A stretch of 64,000 bases of DNA. Origin: Dyadobacter sp. CY347. Lineage in GTDB: Bacteria > Bacteroidota > Bacteroidia > Cytophagales > Spirosomataceae. The DNA lies in assembly GCF_021502655.1 (NCBI RefSeq), contig NZ_JAKFFT010000002.1, positions 124,001 through 188,000 on the forward strand, written 5' to 3'. Both the position numbers and the translations under genes were made by a program. The notes under the pieces are model-generated. The model had not been told where the DNA came from. It ran no database searches and saw only the letters and a program-made list of their open reading frames with translations. Below are positions 1 through 8,849 of this stretch, one piece after another. Within the stretch, counting starts at the first letter, position 1. Each line of letters starts with the position of its first letter.

Positions 1-3000
1 GACATTCAGCTGTCGCTATCGAAAGTGGAACCGATGGACATTGTTCAGTACTATCCTGAGTGGGAGATGCATTCTGAACTTTCAAAATTCGGTCTCACGC
101 TGCTGGATGGCACCTTTAAAGGAACATTAGAAGATTTTGCCCTGAATGCTTCCGCCTCCTCGGATATGGGGGAAGTGGCGGGCGATCTCGTTTTCCACAT
201 TGCCGATGCGCAGTCAACCACTTATTCGGGAACGATCAAAACGGCTGCATTTAAGCTTGGGAAATTGCTGGATGACGAAGAAACGTGGCAGGAGCTGGAT
301 TTTGACGGAAAAGTTTTTGGAAAAGGCACGGAGTTGAAATTCGCTTCCACGGATATGAACGCGACAGTCGGGCGCGTAGGATTTCAGCATTATAATTATA
401 AGAACATTCAGCTTAAAGGAAATATACAAAACCAGTATTTCAATGGCCTGGTCGTTGCGCGGGACAGCAATCTGCTTGCCAACATTGAAGGGGAATTTGA
501 CCTCTCAAAGGCGCAAAATGCATTCGACGTGCAGGGAATCGTTGAGCGCGCGAACCTGAAAGAACTTGGCTTTGCCAAAGATGCCATCACATTACGCACG
601 CAACTAAATATTAATCTGACCGGTAACACATTGGACGCGCTGACAGGCGATGCCAAGCTCCTCGACACGTATTTGCTGATGTCTGAAAAGGAAAGAAATC
701 TCGTGATGGATACGCTGGTGTTTTCATCCCGCCAGATCGCCGACAGACGCATTCTAAAACTGGAAAGTGAATTCTTGACCGCAAAAATGGATGGGAATTT
801 TCTTCCCACAGCTGCCTATAAAGACATTAGCCGGATTTTGGAAGAGTACAAACTTTACTTTTTCGAAAACGAAGCAAACCGGACCGAATATTATTCTAGA
901 AAGGCTGCGAAGACGTCACTGGACCGTTACCAGATCGACTATGCGGTTGAAACCAGGAACTTGTCACGTTTTCTCGCGTTCTTGAGTCCGGATGTATATG
1001 TTTCAAGAGGAGCGAAGGCAGAGGGGGTTTTTAAAATGGATAATACGGCTTTTTTGACATTGAATGCAGTTTCCGATACAGTCCGTTATGGAACAAATGA
1101 ATTTGTAAAGGCAGAAGTCGACGTTACAACTTCAAAGTTTGTAAACTCAGCGGAAGTTCTGGCTTCAATGCTTGTCACATCCGAAAACCAGAAAATAAGC
1201 GCATTAGTCCCGACAGAAAAACTGGAAATCGAAGGCACCTGGGATGTTGACCATATTGATTTCAATAGTGCCCTGAACCAGGTTAACAGCACCAACAACG
1301 CTAATCTGGCCGGCGAAATCCGCTTCTTACCTGCCGGTTTGGACATTAATTTCAAAAATTCAAAGCTTAATTTGTTGGAGGAAACCTGGAATGTTCCTTC
1401 TGAGAGCTTTATCTCTATCGTCGGGCGTGATGTGACAATGTCTAATTTAGGTCTTGTAAGTGGCAAGCAGCGGATTTTTGTGAGCGGCACGGCATCGGAA
1501 GATCCGGATAAAAGCATGGTCCTGGACATCAAGAATTTCAGGTTGGCGAGTTTGAATGCGCTGTTAACCACGCAGTTGGCTGGGATTATGGATGGCTCCG
1601 CGCGGGTCAAAGACATTTATAATGATGTGGTGCTCGACGCCAATTTCAACATTGAAAGCCTTGGTTATGGTCAGTACGAATTTGGAAACTTATCCGGGAC
1701 CGGCGATTGGGACCAGGGCAGGAGTGAGCTGGAAATTGATGCACAGCTTAATAAAGATGCAAGGCGCGTGTTCAATCTTACGGGTGCCTATCGTCCGAAG
1801 TTAAATGCTAACACGCTGGATTTGAAGGCTATTTTCAACAATTTCGATTTCAAAGGCCTCGAACCATTTGCTACCGGGCTGGTTTCGGACATTAGCGGGA
1901 CGGCGAAAGGTGTGGTGACCATCAAAGGCGTTGTGAACGCACCGGTTCTTTCGGGTTCGTTAATGGTGGACAAAGGCCGGATGAAATTCGATTATCTGCA
2001 ATCGATCTTTACTTTCAGTGATAAGATCAACTTTACCGAAAGTGAAATTACGTCCGATAATATGCTCATTACGGACACCGATGGAAACACCGCGAATCTG
2101 CGCGGCGGGGTTTTTCATGATGGTTTTAAATATTTTTCCTTGGGTTTCAATGCGGATTTGAAAAATTTCAAAATCCTTAACACAACAGCGAAGGATAATA
2201 GCATTTTCTACGGAACTGCCTATGTTACAGGCCCGGTCGCCGTTTTTGGCCCCATTGATAACCTCAACATTGAGGCTAATGTAACCAGTAACAAAGGCAC
2301 CAAAATTCACATTCCGCTGGATGGCGCTACCGAAGTGGCCACACAGGATTACATTCAGTTTGTAAGTAAAATGCCTCCGGCAGACAGCACGGCAAACACG
2401 GGTGATTCAACGGCAAGAAGCCAGGTTGCAGGCGGAATAAAAATGGATTTCAATTTCAACCTGACGCCAGATGCGACTTGCGAAATCATTTTTGACAGGC
2501 AAACCGGTGACATTATCCGAGGGAACGGCAGTGGCAGGCTGAACCTCAACATTGATACAAAAGGCGATTTTACGATGGCCGGAACGTATGAAATCGAACG
2601 GGGGGAATACAATTTCACATTGCAGAATGTCATTAACAAGAAATTCAGCATCAAACCCGGGAGCCGCATTGTGTGGTCCGGGGACCCTTATGGTGCGCAG
2701 TTGGATGTAAAAGCGGGTTACACGCAAATGGTTTCGCTGGCCGGCGTTTTGCCCAATACAAGCACAACAGAAACGGGCAATGATGCATTATCCCGCCGTT
2801 ATCCGGTGGAGGTTACCATTGCACTTTCAGAACAGTTAATGTCGCCGCAGATCCGGTATGATCTCAAAGTGCTGGATAATCCTTCGCTAAGCACGTATCG
2901 CGGACAATTGGAGGCATTTCAAAATAAATTGAAGTCGGATGAACAGGAATTGAGCAGGCAGGTGAGTAGTTTATTGCTTGTCAATCAGTTGCTTCCGGAG

Positions 3001-3531
3001 GCGAGTCTGGCTGCGGTGGGAAGCCAGAATTTCCTGGGCAGCAGCATTAGCGAGCTGGTGTCGAACCAAATCAGCCGCTGGGCGTCGGGGATTAATGAGA
3101 ATCTGGAAGTGGGCGTTTCGGGGCTTTCTTTGGATCAAAATGCGCTAAACAACTTACAATTGCGTTTTTCTTACCGTTTTCTTAATGATCGCTTCCGCGT
3201 AACGCGCGATGGACGCTTCACATCTGGAACGCAAAGTGCCAATGGCGCTTCACAATATGATGCGGCCAGCTTGCTAGGTGAATGGACTTTGGAATACTGG
3301 CTCAACCCCAGCGGATCGGTGCGCGTGAAAGCCTATAACCGGAATGTGCTGAATTCACTTGTGCTGAACTCCGTGACAACCGGTGGCGTGAGCATGCAGT
3401 TTACACACAGCTTCAACCGTATTTCTTTAATGCCGAAGCCTTCGGTAAAGATCCCTTACGTGCCCGCTGATACAACCAGGCAGGACACGACGGTGAATAA
3501 GATGATTTCCAAAAAAGATCCTACACGCTAA
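1..3531 (+). CDS. tamB: TamB-type translocation/assembly module protein, 5' truncated
   Basis: The reading frame is open from the first base, so the true start lies upstream and only the last 1176 residues are present. Long stretches of beta-rich, repetitive sequence (alternating hydrophobic and polar residues, many Asn, Asp and Gly) lead into a C-terminal DUF490/TamB domain over roughly the last 400 residues. Proteins of this family form an elongated hydrophobic groove between inner and outer membrane and act in outer-membrane protein assembly or lipid transport. That role is family knowledge. The C-terminus ends in a charged, Thr-rich tail. No clear terminator follows; the next gene is convergent after 36 bases. 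The domain call is firm, the exact cargo unknown. Confidence 0.85.
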   Translation, partial: DIQLSLSKVEPMDIVQYYPEWEMHSELSKFGLTLLDGTFKGTLEDFALNASASSDMGEVAGDLVFHIADAQSTTYSGTIKTAAFKLGKLLDDEETWQELDFDGKVFGKGTELKFASTDMNATVGRVGFQHYNYKNIQLKGNIQNQYFNGLVVARDSNLLANIEGEFDLSKAQNAFDVQGIVERANLKELGFAKDAITLRTQLNINLTGNTLDALTGDAKLLDTYLLMSEKERNLVMDTLVFSSRQIADRRILKLESEFLTAKMDGNFLPTAAYKDISRILEEYKLYFFENEANRTEYYSRKAAKTSLDRYQIDYAVETRNLSRFLAFLSPDVYVSRGAKAEGVFKMDNTAFLTLNAVSDTVRYGTNEFVKAEVDVTTSKFVNSAEVLASMLVTSENQKISALVPTEKLEIEGTWDVDHIDFNSALNQVNSTNNANLAGEIRFLPAGLDINFKNSKLNLLEETWNVPSESFISIVGRDVTMSNLGLVSGKQRIFVSGTASEDPDKSMVLDIKNFRLASLNALLTTQLAGIMDGSARVKDIYNDVVLDANFNIESLGYGQYEFGNLSGTGDWDQGRSELEIDAQLNKDARRVFNLTGAYRPKLNANTLDLKAIFNNFDFKGLEPFATGLVSDISGTAKGVVTIKGVVNAPVLSGSLMVDKGRMKFDYLQSIFTFSDKINFTESEITSDNMLITDTDGNTANLRGGVFHDGFKYFSLGFNADLKNFKILNTTAKDNSIFYGTAYVTGPVAVFGPIDNLNIEANVTSNKGTKIHIPLDGATEVATQDYIQFVSKMPPADSTANTGDSTARSQVAGGIKMDFNFNLTPDATCEIIFDRQTGDIIRGNGSGRLNLNIDTKGDFTMAGTYEIERGEYNFTLQNVINKKFSIKPGSRIVWSGDPYGAQLDVKAGYTQMVSLAGVLPNTSTTETGNDALSRRYPVEVTIALSEQLMSPQIRYDLKVLDNPSLSTYRGQLEAFQNKLKSDEQELSRQVSSLLLVNQLLPEASLAAVGSQNFLGSSISELVSNQISRWASGINENLEVGVSGLSLDQNALNNLQLRFSYRFLNDRFRVTRDGRFTSGTQSANGASQYDAASLLGEWTLEYWLNPSGSVRVKAYNRNVLNSLVLNSVTTGGVSMQFTHSFNRISLMPKPSVKIPYVPADTTRQDTTVNKMISKKDPTR

Positions 3532-3567
3532 ATTTTGGCAAAAATTCCGGGCTCGATCGCGCGAATG

Positions 3568-3960
3568 TTATTCACCGCGATATCTCACAGCCAGCCCGCT
3601 GAGCATATAACCTTCACTTTTGACGCTGGTGTAATACTTGTATTTCACATTAATAATGGCATCAGCACCAATTTTTTGTGCCTTAATAACCAGACGCGCC
3701 GTAAGTAACTCCTTGGTTTTGGCATCATTACCCCGATACATCATGCGCTTATCCTGAGTCTGACGTGCTGTCAGCGAGTCTTCGCTGGTAATTTCCACGA
3801 TCCCGATCTCTGAATAAGGGCGGTCCAGCGGCTGGTTATCGTAAAGCAATTCAATGGGATACTTTGTGTTGGTTGAAATAGGAATGCCCGAGGCGCAGCC
3901 AGCCAGGATCATAATAGCAGACAGGAAAAGCAGGCGGGTAATGTTTTTGAGCGGCGTCAT
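3568..3960 (-). CDS. small lipoprotein of unknown function (YbjQ-like C-terminal pattern)
   Basis: This 130-residue protein begins with a hydrophobic signal peptide ending in a lipobox (LAGC, Cys22), so it is probably a lipoprotein. The second half has the pattern of proteins that tell oligomeric heavy-metal-binding-like (YbjQ/UPF0145) folds apart: an 'IGADAIINVKYKYYTS' stretch followed by a short hydrophobic strand. I infer only a resemblance and assign no activity. It stands alone, convergent with tamB and divergent from the M16 peptidase gene, with 214 bases upstream that hold no gene. Confidence 0.6.
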   Translation of the reverse strand: MTPLKNITRLLFLSAIMILAGCASGIPISTNTKYPIELLYDNQPLDRPYSEIGIVEITSEDSLTARQTQDKRMMYRGNDAKTKELLTARLVIKAQKIGADAIINVKYKYYTSVKSEGYMLSGLAVRYRGE

Positions 3961-4174
3961 TTATTTTAATTAAATCATATATGTTAAAACTGCTATTCTT
4001 CTCTCAGAATTCCTACTGACGCCGGAAAATATGTGGGGCTGTCCAGACCTATACACCAAAACGTTGCCATTGTGTTGCAGCGGATTTTATTTCGCCATTT
4101 ATCCCTAAGTCATTGCTAAATGCGATAATCTGCGTTATTTTCATGCATTCTAAATCTCACATAATCTTCTGGAT

Positions 4175-6985
4175 ATGGTCATGAATTTTAAAAGAAGAAA
4201 TGCATTCCGTGGCAAAGCTGTGCTCGGTCTGCTGCTAACCTCCCTGATTTCTGTTACTTCCTTTTCGCAGGATCTGCCGAAAGGTGTCAAAAAGGTCACT
4301 TCCGTGGAAGGGATCACCGAATACAACCTGGAAAACGGGCTGAAAGTCCTGATGTTCCCGGATCCTTCCAAGCCAACCATTACGGTGAATGTGACCTATC
4401 TGGTGGGTTCCCGTCACGAAGGTTATGGTGAAACGGGCATGGCGCATTTGCTGGAACACATGGTTTTCAAAGGCACGCCCAAGCACCCGAACATTCCGCA
4501 GGAGCTTACCGAACATGGTGCCAGACCGAACGGCACAACTTGGTATGACCGTACCAACTATTTTGAGACATTCTCTGCTTCCGAAGAAAACCTGAAATGG
4601 GCTTTGGACCTGGAATCGGACCGGATGGTGAATTCTTTTATTGCCAAAAAAGACCTGGACAGTGAATTCAGCGTGGTGCGCAATGAATTTGAATCCGGAG
4701 AAAACAGTCCTTTCCGCGTTTTGATGGAACGCGTAATCTCCGGCGCTTTTTTATGGCATAACTATGGCAAATCGACGATAGGAAACCGTTCCGACATTGA
4801 AAGGGTGCCCATCGACAATTTACAGGCGTTTTATAAAAAATATTACCAGCCCGATAATGCTGTATTAACCGTTGCCGGGAAGATCGATGAGGCTAAAACG
4901 CTGGCGGTGATCAATGATTATTTTGGTAAAATCGCAAAGCCCGAGCGTGTGCTGCCGAAATCTTACACTTCTGAGCCTACCCAGGATGGTGAGCGTTTTG
5001 TGGAGCTGAAAAGAACCGGCGACGTGCAAATGCTGATGGCAGCTTACCACATTATGCCCGGCTCACATGCCGATTATCCTGCTATGGAAGTGCTGACAGA
5101 GCTTTTAACGGCCGAGCCAAACGGCAGGCTTTATAAAAATCTGGTCAACACAAAAAAGGCGTCTTCCGAATTTGGTTTCAGCTTTCAGTTGTTTGATCCG
5201 GGATTTGTCCTTTTTGGAGCAGAGGTTTTAAAAGAAAAATCGTTGGATGAAGCCAAAAAAGCATTTACAGCGACACTGGATTCTGCCGCAGTCCTGAAAC
5301 CTTCAAAAGAAGACATTGAGCGTGCAAAAACGACTATCTTAAAAAATTGGGACCTCGAATTCCGTAATTCCGAAAGGGTAGGATTGAGCATTAGTGAAGC
5401 CATTGCAACGGGTGACTGGCGGCTTGCGTTTTTGTTCCGTGATAACATTCGAAAAGTTTCCCCGGAAGACGTTTTCCGCGTTGCGCAATATTATTTCAGG
5501 CCATCCAACCGCACATTAGGAACATTTGTGCCCGAATCCAACCCGGTAAGGGCTGAAATTCCGGAAGCGCCGAATGTAGCTGATCTGGTTAAAGGTTATA
5601 AGGGAGAAGCCGTTGTGGCAGAAGGCGAAGCATTTGATCCGTCGCCACTGAATGTGGAATCCCGCACGACGCGTATTGAAAAACCCAACGCCATTGAAAC
5701 AGCATTGTTGCCCAAAACCACCAGAGGAAATGTGGTCGCAGCCAAAATCACATTGCGCTATGGCGATGAAAAAAGCCTGATGAACAAAGCGACTATTTCA
5801 GATCTGACGGGATCAATGCTGGACAAAGGCACAAAAACCAAAACGAGACAGCAATTAAAAGATGAGTTTGACAGGTTGAAAGCGCGCGTTAGTTTCTTCG
5901 GGATCAATAACCAGGCTGGGGCGAACATTGAAACAACCAAAGAAAACCTGCCTGCTGTGATGAAGCTCGTGGCGGAAGTTTTGAAAAACCCTGCATTTGA
6001 CGAAACGGAATTTGATAAACTGAAACAGGAAGAACTGGCCGGAATAGAATCCCAGCGCAGCGAACCACAGGCCATTGCATTCAACCAATATCGCCGGATC
6101 ACGACGCCATATCCAAAGGGTGACATCCGTTATGTGGCTACTTTCGATGAAGATGTGGAGAGCATTAAAACCACGACCATCGACCAGATCAAGCAGTTTC
6201 ACAAGGAATTTTATGGAGCCAACAATGCTTCCGCATCGGTTGTAGGGGATTTTGACAAAGCGGCGCTTCAAAAGATCATTAATGATGAATTCGGCAACTG
6301 GAAAAGTGCGAAGCCGTTTACCCGCGTTGCGTCGCCTTATGTGGCAGTGAAGGCCGAAAACAAAATGCTTGAAACGCCCGACAAGGCAAATGCCATGTTC
6401 ATTGCAGGCCTTAACATGCCATTGCAGGACACAGATCCGGATTATCCGGCATTGGTGATTGGCAATTACTTGCTGGGCGGCGGCTTCCTGAACTCACGCC
6501 TTGCCACGCGCATTCGCCAGAAGGATGGATTGAGCTATGGCGTTGGTTCACAATTCTCGGCCAGCTCGCTGGACAAGAGCGGAACGTTTATGTCATACGC
6601 GATTTACGCACCTCAAAATGCTGAAAAACTGGAAGCGGCATTTAAAGAAGAGATCGAGAAAGCGATGAAGGAAGGGTTTACGCCAGAGGAATTGAAAGCT
6701 GCGAAATCGGGTTATCTGCAATCCAGGCAGGTAGGAAGGTCGCAGGATGCGTCACTGGCTAACACATTGACCAACAATCTGTATCTTAACCGGACCATGC
6801 AGTGGGATGCGGATTTCGAGAAGAAAATCGAAGCGTTAACACCTGAGCAAATCAAAGCGGCATTTAACAAGCACATTGATTACAATAAGTTGGTGATCAT
6901 TAAGGCTGGCGATTTTGCCAAGGCTAAAAAAGGCGCTCCTGCTGCCGCTGCGCCAGCACCGCTGGGGGGAAGTGAGAAAAAATAA
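4175..6985 (+). CDS. M16 family zinc metallopeptidase (two-lobe), exported
   Basis: The 936-residue protein has a signal peptide (cleavage near residue 32, after a VTSFSQ segment) and two M16 halves. The first half carries the inverted zinc motif HLLEH (His91, Glu94, His95) and a downstream Glu in 'VRNEFESGE', the expected third ligand. The second half (from about residue 500) lacks the HxxEH motif, as is usual for the inactive partner lobe. It is therefore predicted to be a periplasmic or cell-surface peptidase that degrades peptides inside a closed chamber. A basic Ala/Pro-rich tail ends the protein. The ATG at 4181 is an equally good start. An 11-bp stem terminator follows at 7010. Confidence 0.9.
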   Translation: MVMNFKRRNAFRGKAVLGLLLTSLISVTSFSQDLPKGVKKVTSVEGITEYNLENGLKVLMFPDPSKPTITVNVTYLVGSRHEGYGETGMAHLLEHMVFKGTPKHPNIPQELTEHGARPNGTTWYDRTNYFETFSASEENLKWALDLESDRMVNSFIAKKDLDSEFSVVRNEFESGENSPFRVLMERVISGAFLWHNYGKSTIGNRSDIERVPIDNLQAFYKKYYQPDNAVLTVAGKIDEAKTLAVINDYFGKIAKPERVLPKSYTSEPTQDGERFVELKRTGDVQMLMAAYHIMPGSHADYPAMEVLTELLTAEPNGRLYKNLVNTKKASSEFGFSFQLFDPGFVLFGAEVLKEKSLDEAKKAFTATLDSAAVLKPSKEDIERAKTTILKNWDLEFRNSERVGLSISEAIATGDWRLAFLFRDNIRKVSPEDVFRVAQYYFRPSNRTLGTFVPESNPVRAEIPEAPNVADLVKGYKGEAVVAEGEAFDPSPLNVESRTTRIEKPNAIETALLPKTTRGNVVAAKITLRYGDEKSLMNKATISDLTGSMLDKGTKTKTRQQLKDEFDRLKARVSFFGINNQAGANIETTKENLPAVMKLVAEVLKNPAFDETEFDKLKQEELAGIESQRSEPQAIAFNQYRRITTPYPKGDIRYVATFDEDVESIKTTTIDQIKQFHKEFYGANNASASVVGDFDKAALQKIINDEFGNWKSAKPFTRVASPYVAVKAENKMLETPDKANAMFIAGLNMPLQDTDPDYPALVIGNYLLGGGFLNSRLATRIRQKDGLSYGVGSQFSASSLDKSGTFMSYAIYAPQNAEKLEAAFKEEIEKAMKEGFTPEELKAAKSGYLQSRQVGRSQDASLANTLTNNLYLNRTMQWDADFEKKIEALTPEQIKAAFNKHIDYNKLVIIKAGDFAKAKKGAPAAAAPAPLGGSEKK

Positions 6986-7009
6986 GGGTTTGTGTATTAA
7001 GAGATAATT

Positions 7010-7044
7010 AAACCGGCGGCAATTTGCTGCCGGTTTCTGCTTTT
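7010..7044 (+). terminator. hairpin terminator after the M16 peptidase gene
   Basis: Arms 7010-7020 and 7026-7036 pair over 11 bp (one G-T) around a 5-nt loop. The following T-run is short (TTTT at 7041-7044), so termination may be partial. Confidence 0.6.
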
Positions 7045-7059
7045 AAAGCGGTACATCTT

Positions 7060-7067
7060 TATCTTTG
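7060..7067 (+). promoter_or_regulatory. Bacteroidota-type -7 element before the first PafA gene
   Basis: TATCTTTG matches TAnnTTTG exactly and lies 42 bases before the ATG, just downstream of the preceding terminator. The -33 region (TTTCTG around 7034) is only a weak match. Confidence 0.4.
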
Positions 7068-7109
7068 CCAAGTATATAAGGAAACCTTTACCGCTACCAT
7101 GCGTCTCCA

Positions 7110-8786
7110 ATGAAATTGATAAAAAACCTGACATTAAGATTACTGATTGCAGGACTCATCATCAGCCCATCCGTTTTTAGTCAATCCAAAACAAAACCTG
7201 CTACGGCTAATCCGGGCAAACTGGCTCGTCCTAAGCTTGTTGTGGGCATTGTGGTGGATCAGATGCGTTATGATTATCTGTACCGCTATTATGACAAATA
7301 CAAAGAAGGCGGCTTGAAACGACTTATGAATGAGGGTTTCAACTGCCGCAATAACCATTATCATTATGCATTAACGGTTACTGCCGCAGGACATTCGGCC
7401 GTTTACACAGGTTCATTGCCAGCGATAAACGGCATTGTCGGGAACGACTGGTATGATGCGCAGGCCGCAAAAACGGTTTACTGCACAGATGACAGCACAG
7501 TGGCAACGGTTGGAAGCAACAATGGTGCCGTGGGCAAAATGTCACCGCGCAACTTGCTCACCAGCACCGTTACAGACCAGTTGAGAATTGCTACCAATTT
7601 TCGCTCCAAAACCATAGGCGTGGCCATTAAGGACCGCGCTTCGATTCTACCTGCGGGGCATGCTGCATCGGGTGCATACTGGTTTGACTCCAAAACAGGA
7701 AATTTTGTAACCAGCACGTATTACCGGGATGAGTTGCCGGATTGGGTGACTGCTTATAACAACCGCAAAATGCCTTCGGAATATTCGAAAGCGGGCTGGA
7801 AACTCTTGTTGCCGGTTGAACAATACACGCAGAGCACAGCAGACGATGTGATTTGGGAAGGTAAAATCTCCGGTGAGCCCAAATCGATTTTCCCGCACGA
7901 ACTGATCGGGACCGCTGGCGATGCTTACACGGTGATCACAACTTCTCCGTGGGGCAACACCATGACAAAAGATATGGCGATTGCGGCTATTAAGGGTGAA
8001 AATCTGGGTAAGGGAGCGGATACGGATTTCCTGGCCGTAAGCTTTTCAACGCCGGACCGCATCGGACATGCATTTGGCCCAAACTCTGTGGAGCAGGAAG
8101 ATAATTATCTTAAACTGGACATGGAATTTGCTGATCTGTTCAATTTCCTGGATACATGGACTGGAAAAGGCAATTACACGGTTTTCCTTACTGCGGATCA
8201 CGGAGCGATGGATGTTCCTGCATTTTGGAAAGAAAATAAGCTGCCAGCGGGCTTAATGAGCGCAACCGCATTGACGCGCGCTGTCGTGAAATCGTTGAAT
8301 GATGCCTATGGAGAAGGCGATTACATTGCTGCTTTTGAAAACTATCAGCTTTATTTAAATAAGGCCCTTTTGAAAGAAAAGAAAGTAAGCATTGCCGATG
8401 CCTACCAGGTATTGCGCACTGCCTTGCTCCCGATGGAAGGCGTTGCGGACGTGTTGAACCTCACCGACATTGGCCGTGCTCCGTTGAATACATATCAATT
8501 GGAAATGTATAAAAACAACATTCACGCAAAACGCACGGGCGACATTCAGGTGATTGTGCAGCCAGGCTGGTTTGCATCATCTTACGCCACAGGAACGGAT
8601 CATGGAACGCCTTATAACTATGATACGCACGTGCCATTCCTACTTTACGGCTGGGGTGTGAACAAAGGCGAAACATTGCGCCGGACCACGATTGCGGACA
8701 TTGCGCCTACGATCTCTGCATTGCTGCACATTCTGCCGCCAAGCGGAAATGTGGGCAACCCCGTTGAAGAAGCATTGAAAAAGTAA
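7110..8786 (+). CDS. PafA-type alkaline phosphatase, copy 1
   Basis: A 558-residue exported phosphatase of the alkaline phosphatase superfamily. The signal peptide ends near residue 25. Visible active-site elements are the metal Asp50 in 'GIVVDQMRYDY', the nucleophile Thr91 in TAAGH, the Lys174-Asp-Arg176 triad segment typical of PafA, and downstream metal ligands in 'TPDRIGH', 'TADHG' and 'TDHGTPYNYDTH'. PafA enzymes hydrolyse phosphate monoesters in the periplasm with two zinc ions. The gene has its own candidate promoter (TATCTTTG at 7060) and terminator (8794). The following gene is a close paralog with all these residues conserved. Copy 1 may differ in substrate preference or expression, which cannot be judged here. 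Confidence 0.93.
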   Translation: MKLIKNLTLRLLIAGLIISPSVFSQSKTKPATANPGKLARPKLVVGIVVDQMRYDYLYRYYDKYKEGGLKRLMNEGFNCRNNHYHYALTVTAAGHSAVYTGSLPAINGIVGNDWYDAQAAKTVYCTDDSTVATVGSNNGAVGKMSPRNLLTSTVTDQLRIATNFRSKTIGVAIKDRASILPAGHAASGAYWFDSKTGNFVTSTYYRDELPDWVTAYNNRKMPSEYSKAGWKLLLPVEQYTQSTADDVIWEGKISGEPKSIFPHELIGTAGDAYTVITTSPWGNTMTKDMAIAAIKGENLGKGADTDFLAVSFSTPDRIGHAFGPNSVEQEDNYLKLDMEFADLFNFLDTWTGKGNYTVFLTADHGAMDVPAFWKENKLPAGLMSATALTRAVVKSLNDAYGEGDYIAAFENYQLYLNKALLKEKKVSIADAYQVLRTALLPMEGVADVLNLTDIGRAPLNTYQLEMYKNNIHAKRTGDIQVIVQPGWFASSYATGTDHGTPYNYDTHVPFLLYGWGVNKGETLRRTTIADIAPTISALLHILPPSGNVGNPVEEALKK

Positions 8787-8793
8787 TATTAGT

Positions 8794-8827
8794 CCCTTGC
8801 AGACTCCGTTGGCTGCAAGGGTTTTTT
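8794..8827 (+). terminator. intrinsic terminator between the two PafA genes
   Basis: A perfect 9-bp GC-rich stem (8794-8802 with 8813-8821), a 10-nt loop and six T residues at 8822-8827. It starts 8 bases after the stop codon of copy 1 and lies 23 bases before the start of copy 2, which suggests separate transcription of copy 2 or readthrough control. Confidence 0.9.
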
Positions 8828-8849
8828 GTTTAATATATATTCCTGAACC